A stretch of 64,000 nt of DNA from JAKQDH01 sp029558835 (GTDB lineage Bacteria > Planctomycetota > Phycisphaerae > UBA1845), in assembly GCA_035356615.1 (NCBI GenBank), contig DAOQSN010000009.1, forward strand, positions 69,989 to 133,988, read 5' to 3'. This document shows positions 1 to 7,893 of the stretch, piece after piece. The translations under genes and the position numbers were made by a program. The number at the start of each line of letters is the position of its first letter. The stretch's first letter is position 1. Below the pieces are notes generated by a model, which saw only the letters and a program-made list of their open reading frames with translations, made no database searches and was not told where the DNA came from.

Positions 1-479
1 TCATCACAGGGCATGCCCGCTCCTCCCAGGGCTACGCAAACGGTGCCCGTAGCGTGGTAGACCACGGTACCCTGCATGTTGGTGGGCACGCTGTAGAGCG
101 CGAAGGCGCTGCCCTCGATGGGTATGGGGCCCAGCGGCACTCCCGGCTGGGCGTAGAACAGGCGCAGGTTGGTTCCGGTGATGATCAGCCGACCGACCTG
201 AATGGGGCCGACGTAGTACTTGATGTCGATGTCGATGGTGTCCAGCAACCAGAGGTCAAAGTCGTACAGGGTCATCTCGGTCGGCGTGAACGGATCGTTC
301 ACCGCGATCGTGATCGTGCCGTTCACGCGCGAGGCGTCACTGCCGCAGTTGCCCAGCACGCACACCTGGACCGTGAGCACCGAGGTATTCTCGTTGATGT
401 CGACGACAAACGGCGTGCCCCACGCGAACGACCCGCCCAGAACCAGCACCATCACCGACAACCTGGACGCAGCAGACAT
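1..479 (-). CDS. Secreted protein of unknown function, 3' part missing
   Basis: An open frame reads from an ATG at 479 off the left edge of the window (159 complete codons, no stop). The product begins MSAASRLSVMVLVLGGSFAWG, a typical signal peptide, followed by VDINENTSVLTVQVCVLG and a beta-rich stretch containing NGTITIAVNDPF and YDFDLWLLDTIDIDIKYY. It looks like an exported beta-sandwich protein. I do not recognise the family. Two Cys pairs (VCVLGNC and VCVALGG...C) may form disulfides. The C-terminal end, where a PEP-CTERM anchor could sit, is outside the window. Confidence 0.7.
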   Translation of the reverse strand, partial: MSAASRLSVMVLVLGGSFAWGTPFVVDINENTSVLTVQVCVLGNCGSDASRVNGTITIAVNDPFTPTEMTLYDFDLWLLDTIDIDIKYYVGPIQVGRLIITGTNLRLFYAQPGVPLGPIPIEGSAFALYSVPTNMQGTVVYHATGTVCVALGGAGMPCD

Positions 480-702
480 GCTTCAGCCTCCTCCCGCCCG
501 CGGTGCGGGCCCCGCAGCCGGCGCGCCTCTCCTCCGCCCGCCGGCCGGGACCCGCCCAGATCCTCCAGGATAACAAAGTGTGAACGGGCGTTCAAGGAGG
601 TCCGTTATACGGAGCCGGAGTTGCGTCGGTAGCGTCGCCCCTGCGTGGGCGAAGTGGTCGTCGATGAGGCGGCAAGAGTCCGGCACCGGCTGTGGGGGGT
701 TG

Positions 703-2493
703 CTACGGTCCGTCTGTGTTCGGCAACGCGCGTAACTGCTCGACCACCGCCGGCGGCAACTCCCAGGTGTGGGTGAAGAGGAAGCCGCGCGGTGGCAACG
801 GCGTGCCGAGCGGGGCGTCCTTCCAGTTGGACGCCTCCCACGCGCCGCCCGGCGCCAACACGCGCCCCCGGGCATCGAGCAGCAGCAGGTCCTCCTGTGG
901 CGGAGGATGCAGCATCGGCGGTGCCAGTGCGGCCGCCGCCAGCCGCGCCACCGCCTCCGGCTTGCCGGAGCAGATGACGACGCAGCGCCCCGGTGCCGTC
1001 AGGTTGGGGTAGACCATCACCATCGCGGGCAGCTCGGCGGGCAACGCCTGCCCCTCCACGTACACCCGCTGTCCGTCACTGTACAGGGGCAGCTTCGGTG
1101 TCAACTCCGCCAGCACGGCGTGATTCGTCGAATCACCGAAACAGATCAGGTGCGCGCCGGCGGCCAGTTCGGCAGTAAGCTCAGCCGCGGGAAGGAACCG
1201 GATGCTCTGTTTCGTCAGACGGTGCCGCCACGCGAATGCCTGCTCCGCGGCCGCCTGCCACTTAGGCAACGGTTTGCCGTCCGCATCAGAGGCCACCACC
1301 ACGACGAACGGGTCAAGCAGCACGTCCTGAATCGGCCCGGAAAGCCCCTCGCGCTTGCGCGGGCGATCCGCCGCGGTCTCCGCCAGCGTAAGCACCCAGC
1401 CTTGTCCGTCGCTTTCCGCCTTGACCCGGCGATTGTCGACGACGAACAGCGGCGCCCGCGCGGAGTCGAACCACCGGACCGGAGGCGAAAGCCGCAGGCG
1501 GGCGACGTTCTCGACGTGCACGAGTACCATCGCCTCCGCCTCGGGCACGAACGCATCGACGAACGCCTGCTCGCGGGCATCGACGAATTCCTCGATGGCG
1601 ACCCAATACGACCGGGAGTAGCGCGGGGAATTCGTCCGGAAACTGACCCGCGCCGGATCGCACACGCGACGCCGCTTGCTCATCCACTCATACAGACCGC
1701 GCTCCGCCAGCGGCCCCGGCCAGACCAAGTGATTCCCGGCGGGCACCTCCACGTACTCCACCGGCACGCGCAGCCGCTGCAAGGCGGCCGCCATCGTGCG
1801 CGAATGCTCCACCGGCACCACCGGGTCCGCAGCGCCGTGGTACAACCGGATCGGCAGGTGCCGTACGTTGCCCGCCAGGTCCGGCTCCCCGCCGCCGCAG
1901 AACACCGTGAGGCTCGCGAACCGGTCCGGGTAACGACAGGCGATCCGCCATGCCGCAAAGCCCCCCATTGACAAACCCACCAGGTGGACGCGCTCCGCGT
2001 CAATGGGCAGGTGCGCTTGCACGTCGGCCAGCGTGTCGAGCACGTCCCGCTCGGCCAGGGCGCTGATCGACCAGCTTCCCCGCAGCAGCGGAAACACCAC
2101 GACGAAGGGTAGATCGCTCTGGGTCGTGCGTACCGGGATGCTCGCGTGCGGCGTGGTGGGTGCGAGCCAGTCCGCGCCCTCGCCACTGCCGTGCAGGAAG
2201 ACAATCAGCGGCCAGTCCTGCCGCTGCTCGTAGTCCGGCGGCAGCCACACGGCGTACTCAAGCTCGGCCCCGTCGATCGGAGAAACGTAGGAGCGCTTGA
2301 CGATCTGACCCTGCGGGCCCGGCGCATCGACCTGTGGGGCCGGCGCCTCGGTCCGCGGCTCCTTGGGTGACGGTCGTTGGGGTGTTGCCTGATTCACCTG
2401 TGCTCCCGCCCCAGCGCTGCCGGCCAGCATCAACCACGCACACGCCGCCCAGTGCCCACCCCGCGTTCGCAGTCTGCCCATCGAGCCCATCAT
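703..2493 (-). CDS. Exported alpha/beta-hydrolase (esterase / prolyl-oligopeptidase-like)
   Basis: 596 aa from the ATG at 2493, which follows GGGGGTT; a second ATG is adjacent, and a GTG at 2526 would add 11 residues. An N-terminal hydrophobic signal (WAACAWLMLAGSAGAGA) is followed by a Pro-rich linker. The catalytic core spans about residues 70-270: oxyanion region LIVFLHGSGEG, nucleophile Ser near 173 in GLSMGGFAAW, Asp near 221 in YHGAADPVVP, and His near 254 in GNHLVW. This matches secreted esterase D or PHB-depolymerase-like hydrolases. The C-terminal 300 residues form an uncharacterised region that often accompanies this core in Planctomycete proteins (known pattern, by memory). The substrate cannot be read from sequence. 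The gene stands alone. Confidence 0.8.
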   Translation of the reverse strand: MMGSMGRLRTRGGHWAACAWLMLAGSAGAGAQVNQATPQRPSPKEPRTEAPAPQVDAPGPQGQIVKRSYVSPIDGAELEYAVWLPPDYEQRQDWPLIVFLHGSGEGADWLAPTTPHASIPVRTTQSDLPFVVVFPLLRGSWSISALAERDVLDTLADVQAHLPIDAERVHLVGLSMGGFAAWRIACRYPDRFASLTVFCGGGEPDLAGNVRHLPIRLYHGAADPVVPVEHSRTMAAALQRLRVPVEYVEVPAGNHLVWPGPLAERGLYEWMSKRRRVCDPARVSFRTNSPRYSRSYWVAIEEFVDAREQAFVDAFVPEAEAMVLVHVENVARLRLSPPVRWFDSARAPLFVVDNRRVKAESDGQGWVLTLAETAADRPRKREGLSGPIQDVLLDPFVVVVASDADGKPLPKWQAAAEQAFAWRHRLTKQSIRFLPAAELTAELAAGAHLICFGDSTNHAVLAELTPKLPLYSDGQRVYVEGQALPAELPAMVMVYPNLTAPGRCVVICSGKPEAVARLAAAALAPPMLHPPPQEDLLLLDARGRVLAPGGAWEASNWKDAPLGTPLPPRGFLFTHTWELPPAVVEQLRALPNTDGP

Positions 2494-2596
2494 AACCCCC
2501 AATGCCCCGGACGACCCAGGCCCCACGGCTCCACCGCTGCCGTGCGCCCTCCGGGTGTCGGTGGAGAAACGAGAAGCACACTATACTCTTGCCCAC

Positions 2597-2614
2597 CCGG
2601 GACTGAAGTCCCGG
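2597..2614. repeat. 18-bp palindrome CCGGGACT-GA-AGTCCCGG
   Basis: Perfect 8-bp arms with a 2-base centre. It is followed by TGTTTAGCG, the same 9 bases that begin the inverted-repeat element at 5263, so it may be part of a related element. Confidence 0.6.
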
Positions 2615-2677
2615 CTGTGTTTAGCGTAGTCTCCACACCGTCACACCGCCGGCGGATCCGGGCTTGCGGCCTCTGGA

Positions 2678-2718
2678 CCCCTCTCCCGCCGGGAGAGGGG
2701 TAGGGGTGAGGGCGGCGG
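2678..2718 (+). repeat. REP-like hairpin, CCCCTCTCCC family
   Basis: Arms CCCCTCTCCC and GGGAGAGGGG with a 3-nt loop, then the tail TAGGGGTGAGGGCGGCGG. The same hairpin plus tail recurs at about 17834, 23171 (inverted), 32064 (inverted), 50520, 56761 (inverted) and 63651. Confidence 0.8.
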
Positions 2719-2842
2719 AAGCGCGGACGCTCCCCTGGTGCACACGCGTGCCCGCCCGCCGGGTGAACGCACGATGTTCGCTCCTCCCCCCGGCGTGCTC
2801 CTCCACGTCAAGTGTGCTGCTCCATACCCGGTGTGTTCCTCC

Positions 2843-2925
2843 TCGCCTGGAAGGCGAGCGACCGTTGCCAGGGCCTTCCAGGCCCTGGGAGCCGGGCCCC
2901 TCCCTCCTTCTCTCTCCAGTGGTAC
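2843..2925 (-). repeat. Double-hairpin repeat (copy of that at 59362)
   Basis: Read on the minus strand it has a purine-rich GAGAGAGAAGGAGG lead, then CAGGGCCTGGAAGGCCCTGG (hairpin 1), then TCGCCTTCCAGGCGA (hairpin 2). The region at 59362-59448 has the same order on the plus strand with scattered substitutions. Confidence 0.6.
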
Positions 2926-3256
2926 GGGCCGCCCGATGCGGGGTTGTTACACGCCGCTTACAACGTGCACCGCCGGGAAAACCGTAGAATGGCCATGGCC
3001 GGTGCGGCAGGCAGACAATGAACACTGCAAGTCACCGCGGGATTGAAGTCGGAAACATCCGCAACCTGTCGATGATTTCCATAGTAAACATCTGCGCGGC
3101 CGGGCAACCGGGTGGGAACCGGCGTCATGCCGCACGAGCGGCTCTCGCGACCCGCCACGTTCCCGCCGGAGGGTACCTTGCCAGTGGACGACCGGTTGCC
3201 CCGCGCTGTACACCCGGAACTTCGGACCCCGAGCACGTCGGAAAGGAGAATCTCCC

Positions 3257-5158
3257 ATGACCCACAGGAAATGCAGCAAGCTGGTGGGGTTCGTCGCCGT
3301 GGCGGCCACCGCTTTCGCCCCCCGGACCTTCGGCGCGGATGAGCCACCGACGACCGCCGGGACGTTGGCGGAAGTCACCGTCTATCGCGGTCAGGCGCTG
3401 GTGACCCGCGTCGTGGACCTCGCGCCGACCGGCGGTGGCAAGAGCGCCCCCGGCCTGCGCGAAATCGTCGTCACCAACCTGCCCGAGCAGATCATCCCCA
3501 GCAGCCTCTACGCCGAGGGTGGCGAGGGTATCGAGGTGCGTTCGGTGCGCTACCGCCAGCGCCCCGTGGCCGAGGACGTCCGCGAGGAGGTGCGCAAACT
3601 CGACGCCCGCGTGCGCGAGGTCCAGGACGAGCTGGAGGCTGTCAAGCGTCAGTCGTTCGTCATTAACCAGCATGAGAACTTCCTGCGTAAACTCGACGCC
3701 TTCGTCGCTCCCACGGCCGAGGTCGAGCTGAGCAAGGGCGTGCTCAACGCCGACACGCTCAAGACGCTCGCCGCGTTCCTGTATACCGAATGGACGCGCA
3801 TGGGCGCCGAGGGCGTCGCCAATGCCCGGCAGGCCCGCGCCTTGCAGGAGCAACTCGACCTCCTGCTCCGCGAGCGGAATGAGTTGACGGGTTCGAGCAC
3901 GCGCATCGTCAAGGAGGCGGTGGTTTCCCTCCAGGTCAACTCGGACCACCCCGAACCTCTGCGGCTGCGTTACCTCGTCAACGAGGCCACCTGGGGACCG
4001 CACTACAGCCTGCTTACGGATCCCGCCTACAAGGACGTGCAAATCGAGTACAACGCCCTCGTGCAACAGATGAGCGGTGAGGATTGGAACAACGTGCGGA
4101 TGACCCTCTCGACGGCCACTCCGGCACTAGTAGCCAAGGCGCCGGTGCTCATGCCGCTCAAGTTGACGCTGACGCGCGAGCCGGAACAGAGCGTGCAGGT
4201 ATTCAACAAGGCGGGTGTTTCCGCCGGCGACTATTCCGGCGCCAAGGGCAACCTGCAACAGCAGCTCAGGAGCATCGAAGCCTCGCGCAACGTCGAGGGC
4301 GTGCAGCAGATGGGCGGCCAATGGGGGCAGTCCATCCCCGCCAGCCCCGCCTCCGACGGCGAGAGCAAGTACGGCGACAAGCAACCCCCCGGCTACTCCA
4401 GTTTGGACGTGGACCTCAACATCGCCGCCAACTACATCCAGATACTCGACCTGGTGACGCGCGAGAAGATCAAGCGCCCCGCCAAGGCCCCGGCCGCCCG
4501 CGACGAGGGACTCAGCGTCACCTACGGCCTGCCCGGCCGCATCAGTCTGCCCAGCCGCAGTGATCGTCAGCTCATCCAGATCGCGACACTGCCGATGGTC
4601 GCCCAGACGTACAAGGTGGCCACCCCGGCCCTGACGAACTACGTCTACAACGAGGCTTGGCTGACCAACCAGACCGAGCTGGTTCTGCTGGCCGGCAGTG
4701 CTTCCGCCTTCGTCGGCGGGCAGTTCGTGGGGCACGGCACGGTGCCCACGGTGGCCGTCGGCCAGAGCTTCACCGTCGGGCTGGGCATTGACCCTGCCCT
4801 GCGGGCGGACCGCGAACTCGTCCAGCGCGACGAAACCGCCCAGGGTGGCAACCGCGTGGCCACGCTCACGTACCGCCTCACGGTGGAGAACTACGGCACT
4901 GGCCCGGCGGCCGTGCGCCTGCTCGATGCCCTGCCCACCGCCCGCGAGTCGGAGATCAAGATCACCCTCGTATCGGGCGACAAGGACCTCTGCCAGGACA
5001 GTGCCTACCTGGAGACCGGGCGCAAGCAGGGCATCCTGCGCTGGGACGTGACGGTCCCACCGCAGGTCAGCGGCCACAACGCCTTCGCCCTCGAATACGA
5101 GTACCGGCTGGAGTACGACAAGCAGATGTCGCTCGACGAATCCGGGAGCCGAGAGTAA
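3257..5158 (+). CDS. Exported DUF4140/DUF4139 protein (mucoidy inhibitor A family)
   Basis: 633 aa. The ATG has a good Shine-Dalgarno (AAGGAG, about 9 nt upstream) and opens a signal peptide ending near FAPRTFGA. Residues about 35-130 match the N-terminal DUF4140 pattern (LAEVTVYRGQALVTR ... IVVTNLPEQI). A charged coiled-coil follows (VREEVRKLDARVREVQDEL). The C-terminal half is DUF4139-like (LRLRYLVNEATWGPHY, near LLTDPAYKDVQIEYNALVQQ, and RLTVENYGTGPAAVRLLDAL). Members are exported proteins of poorly known role, linked by name to Azotobacter MuiA. A Ser/Gly-rich insert near residues 355-385 separates the two C-terminal parts. It is monocistronic, followed by repeats. Confidence 0.8.
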   Translation: MTHRKCSKLVGFVAVAATAFAPRTFGADEPPTTAGTLAEVTVYRGQALVTRVVDLAPTGGGKSAPGLREIVVTNLPEQIIPSSLYAEGGEGIEVRSVRYRQRPVAEDVREEVRKLDARVREVQDELEAVKRQSFVINQHENFLRKLDAFVAPTAEVELSKGVLNADTLKTLAAFLYTEWTRMGAEGVANARQARALQEQLDLLLRERNELTGSSTRIVKEAVVSLQVNSDHPEPLRLRYLVNEATWGPHYSLLTDPAYKDVQIEYNALVQQMSGEDWNNVRMTLSTATPALVAKAPVLMPLKLTLTREPEQSVQVFNKAGVSAGDYSGAKGNLQQQLRSIEASRNVEGVQQMGGQWGQSIPASPASDGESKYGDKQPPGYSSLDVDLNIAANYIQILDLVTREKIKRPAKAPAARDEGLSVTYGLPGRISLPSRSDRQLIQIATLPMVAQTYKVATPALTNYVYNEAWLTNQTELVLLAGSASAFVGGQFVGHGTVPTVAVGQSFTVGLGIDPALRADRELVQRDETAQGGNRVATLTYRLTVENYGTGPAAVRLLDALPTARESEIKITLVSGDKDLCQDSAYLETGRKQGILRWDVTVPPQVSGHNAFALEYEYRLEYDKQMSLDESGSRE

Positions 5159-5262
5159 ACATCTGGACGGAACGGCGGCGACCGGATACTGAAGGATGAG
5201 GCGCCCACCGGCACGTGGGGGACCCGTCCGCCGCGGTGGCGTCGCCCCCCTGGGGGCGTACC

Positions 5263-5389
5263 TGTTTAGCGTGGGTGCCATGCCCTCACCCGCCGCAGGC
5301 GGGGGTGGGCAGGTGCCGCGGCCGCAGAGGCATGCTTACCCGCGGTCGCGGGGAAAGCATGGCACCCACAACGCCAGAGACGCTAAACA
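5263..5389. repeat. 127-bp inverted-repeat element (MITE-like)
   Basis: Terminal arms TGTTTAGCG (5263-5271) and CGCTAAACA (5381-5389) are perfect inverted repeats. Just inside, TGGGTGCCATGC (5272-5283) pairs with GCATGGCACCCA (5357-5368). The right arm has a 12-nt insertion (5369-5380). The interior contains further GC palindromes. It encodes nothing, which suits a non-autonomous element or a large RNA hairpin. Confidence 0.65.
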
Positions 5390-5430
5390 CATACCTGGGG
5401 GCGACGTGATGGATGGCAACACCCCACGTC

Positions 5431-5493
5431 CCGTGGGTGACGCAGGGGCTCGCAGCGTTGCGACAGCCCACGGCGGCCCCCCCGGTGGCCGAC
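5431..5493 (+). repeat. Dispersed repeat GTGGGTGACGCAGG..., copy 1
   Basis: Shares the order GTGACGCAGG - TCGCA - CGT(T/C)GCGA - GCCCAC - GGCCGAC with 5932-5992. The two flank the MazG-like gene in the same orientation. Confidence 0.5.
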
Positions 5494-5514
5494 GGCGGAA
5501 GGCGGTGAATCGGC

Positions 5515-5808
5515 ATGACCTTTGATGACCTGCAAGCGCTTATCGACAAGATGTACAGCCACAAGGACCGGGAGCGCGGCGTGGCCGCCACCTTCATGTG
5601 GCTCTGTGAGGAGGTTGGTGAGCTGGCCGCGGCGCTGCGCGAAGGCACGCCGCAGGAACGGGAGGAGGAATTCGCCGACGTCATCGCCTGGCTGGTGACG
5701 CTGGCCAACATCACGGACGTGAACCTGACGGCCGCCCTGCAGAAGAAGTACGGGCAGGGCTGCCCCGGGTGCGGGTTGCTCGTCTGCACGTGCGACTCCA
5801 AGCCGTAG
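5515..5808 (+). CDS. MazG-like nucleotide pyrophosphohydrolase
   Basis: 97 aa, short like single-domain MazG-like proteins. The helical metal-binding motifs are present: LCEEVGELAAAL (residues about 30-41) and EEEFADVIAWLVTLAN (about 50-65), giving the EExxE ... ExxD pattern that coordinates Mg2+ for hydrolysis of NTPs to NMP and PPi. Such proteins clear non-canonical or excess nucleotides (family knowledge). After the fold comes a Cys-rich tail CPGCGLLVCTC, which could bind zinc. The start is the only good ATG, preceded by GGTGA. It is flanked on both sides by palindromic repeats, so it is probably transcribed alone. Confidence 0.8.
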   Translation: MTFDDLQALIDKMYSHKDRERGVAATFMWLCEEVGELAAALREGTPQEREEEFADVIAWLVTLANITDVNLTAALQKKYGQGCPGCGLLVCTCDSKP

Positions 5809-5917
5809 ACAGGTGGGCGCCTGTGGCGGGGGCCGCACGCCCACGGGCGGCGCTGACGATCCCCACGCCCCGTCGTGGAATGGCGCTGGAGATAGCGTTG
5901 CTCCCCTGTGGAGGCCG

Positions 5918-6070
5918 GTAGCGTCGCTCCCCCGCGGGTGACGCAGGAATCCGCAACGTCGCGAGCGCCCACGTCGACCACGGGGGGCCGACGTTGCGGA
6001 GCGGGAAGCCGAGGGTCCGGAGCGGGGGCCGACGTTACGGAGCGAAGGGACGCCGAGCCGACGTGACGAG
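5918..6070 (+). repeat. GTAGCGTCG / GGCCGACG repeat cluster
   Basis: Begins GTAGCGTCGCTCCCCCGCGGGTGACGCAGG and contains GGGGGCCGACGTTGCGGAG and GGGGGCCGACGTTACGGAG as near-direct repeats (about 5984-6001 and 6025-6042). Related TAGCGTCGGCC...GGCCGACG palindromes are at 7821-7849 and 18161-18187, with a weaker one at about 631-652. Confidence 0.6.
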
Positions 6071-6085
6071 ACGCGGTGTTATGCT

Positions 6086-7690
6086 ATGGCCGAGTTGATT
6101 GTTACCCTGAGCAACGGACGGACCCAGCGGCACCCCCTGGGCCCGTTGCCGCTGATCATCGGCCGGGAGCGCTCCTGCGACGTTTTCATCAATGACCCGA
6201 GCACGTCGCGGCGTCACGCCCGCCTGGTCCCCACGCCGCAGGGTTATCGCATCGAGGATTTGGGCAGCAAGAACGGCACGCTCGTGAACGGTCAGGCCTG
6301 CCCGGCGGCCTGTCTGAAAGATGGGGACCAGATCCTGCTGGGTTCCGTGGTCGTGACGTTCCACGGCGCTGCGCCCAGCAGCGGCAGCGTGGTGATCGAG
6401 GACGACGCGGCCGGCACGCGCGAGGCGCGCTACGTAAGCCGGCGCCGGGAACCCGTGCTGCCTCAGCGCCGCCTCCAGATGATCTATGAGCTGAGCGAAC
6501 GGCTGACCACGCTGCGCGAGCGGGCCCGCCTGCTGGAGGATGCGTTGTCCATCTGCTGCGAGGTGTTGGGGTTTGAGCGGGGGGCGATCGGCATCCGCCG
6601 GCCGGGCGAGCGCCGTCTCGACTGGCCCGTCGTCCGCCACCTGCACGGGGCGGAAGGCGAGCTGAAGATCAGCCGGTCGATCCTCAACCGTGCCCTCGAG
6701 GACGGCGAACGGGTGTTGTTCATCGAGGGCGCGCACAGCGACCCGACGGTCAGCATCGTACAGCAGGGGATTCGCTCGGCCATGTGCGTGCCGCTGCTGC
6801 ACGAGGACCAGGTCCTGGGCGTCATCTACGGAGACCGGCTCAGCAGCGTCGAAGCGTATGAGCCGGAGGACATGGACTTCCTGGCCGGCATCGCCCGGCA
6901 GATCACCATCGGGCTGCTGAACACGTACCTGTGGGAGGAGCAGCAGCAGATGGTCCGCTTGCAGCAGGAACTTCAGCTTGCCCGCCGCATTCAGTGCGGA
7001 CTGTTTCCCCGCCAGTTGCCGGCCCACGGCGGCGTGCAGGTGGAAGCGCTCAACGAGCCGGGCAACCGCGTCAGCGGCGACTACTACGACGTGATCGAGG
7101 CGCCGGAGGGACGGCTGTGGTTGCTGATGGCGGACGTGAGCGGCGAGGGGGTGGCCGCGGCGCTGCTGATGGCGAATCTGCAAGCAACCGTGCGGCTGCT
7201 CACGGCCCGTTGCGCCGATCCGGCGGAACTGCTGGCCGCCTGCAACCGGCACGTGTTTGCCAACACGGAGCCCGCGAAGTTCGCCACCTGCCTGGCCGTG
7301 TTGCTCGACCCGGTCGGGCGGTGCATTCGCCTCGCTTCAGCCGGGCATTATGCACCCGTGTTGCTGACGGGGGCGGGGCAACCGCCGCGCGAACTGACCG
7401 GGGAATCGTCGCTGCCGCTGGGCGTGGTCGAGGCCGAGTCGTTCACGACGACCGTGGCGGAGGCGCCTACAGGTCCGTTCACGATACTCTGCTACACGGA
7501 CGGGGTGATCGAAGCCCGCAACCTGCAAGATGAGCCGTTCGGCAAAGAGCGGCTGCTCGACGCGTTGTCCCAGTTGGACGATTCGCGACCCAGGGAAGCC
7601 GTCCGCGTGGTGCGGGAGGCCGTCGGTCGCTTCACCGCCGGTGCTCCGCACAGCGACGATCTGACGGTGCTGGCCGTGGGCGTGACGTAG
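6086..7690 (+). CDS. FHA-GAF-SpoIIE (PP2C-type) serine phosphatase
   Basis: 534 aa cytoplasmic signalling protein. The FHA domain (about 1-95) has the phosphothreonine-binding marks IGRERSCDVFI, STSRRHARL and SKNGTLVNG. A GAF-like sensor domain (about 150-280) contains RSAMCVPLLHEDQVLGVIY. A short coiled linker leads to the SpoIIE/RsbU phosphatase domain (about 287-534) with ARRIQCGLFPRQLP, SGDYYDVI, LLMADVSGEGVAAALLMA, CYTDGVIEAR and DDLTVLAVG; the Asp residues bind Mn2+/Mg2+. Such enzymes dephosphorylate anti-anti-sigma or similar partners (family role). No partner-switching gene lies beside it. The start codon lacks a clear Shine-Dalgarno. Confidence 0.9.
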   Translation: MAELIVTLSNGRTQRHPLGPLPLIIGRERSCDVFINDPSTSRRHARLVPTPQGYRIEDLGSKNGTLVNGQACPAACLKDGDQILLGSVVVTFHGAAPSSGSVVIEDDAAGTREARYVSRRREPVLPQRRLQMIYELSERLTTLRERARLLEDALSICCEVLGFERGAIGIRRPGERRLDWPVVRHLHGAEGELKISRSILNRALEDGERVLFIEGAHSDPTVSIVQQGIRSAMCVPLLHEDQVLGVIYGDRLSSVEAYEPEDMDFLAGIARQITIGLLNTYLWEEQQQMVRLQQELQLARRIQCGLFPRQLPAHGGVQVEALNEPGNRVSGDYYDVIEAPEGRLWLLMADVSGEGVAAALLMANLQATVRLLTARCADPAELLAACNRHVFANTEPAKFATCLAVLLDPVGRCIRLASAGHYAPVLLTGAGQPPRELTGESSLPLGVVEAESFTTTVAEAPTGPFTILCYTDGVIEARNLQDEPFGKERLLDALSQLDDSRPREAVRVVREAVGRFTAGAPHSDDLTVLAVGVT

Positions 7691-7893
7691 ACGGTTCGTC
7701 CATGCCGGGTGACGCGGTGCACGCGCGGGACCGAACCCGGTCGCGGGCGGGCCTGCCCGCCGGTTGAAGAAAGCGTCGCCGCCGACGGCGTCCTCGGCAA
7801 TCCGTGCGTCGGCGGCGTCCTCCGTCGGCCACAGGGGGCCGACGCTACGTCGTCGCCGCCCCCCCCCCTACGCGCCCAGCGTCACGCCGGGCG
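7691..7893. repeat. Convergent intergenic gap with GTCGGCC palindromes and a C11 run
   Basis: Holds CGTCGGCCACAGGGGGCCGACGCTACG at about 7823-7849, the inverse of the repeat at 18161, and an 11-C homopolymer at about 7859-7869. The palindrome could serve as a bidirectional terminator between the converging genes, but it has no T-run. Confidence 0.5.

Larger units (their letters stand above)
2494..3256. other. Gene-free 760-bp intergenic region with three repeat types
   Basis: No frame here looks like protein. It holds a GGGACTGAAGTCCC palindrome at 2597-2614, a C/G hairpin of the CCCCTCTCCC family at 2678-2718, and a double-hairpin repeat at 2843-2925 that matches one near 59.4 kb. The last 200 bp before the DUF4139 gene show no recognisable motif and probably hold its promoter. 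Confidence 0.6.
5159..5514. other. Intergenic region packed with inverted repeats
   Basis: No plausible gene. It contains the element at 5263-5389 and, at about 5431-5493, one of two diverged copies of a GTGGGTGACGCAGG repeat; the other is at 5932-5992. Confidence 0.5.
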
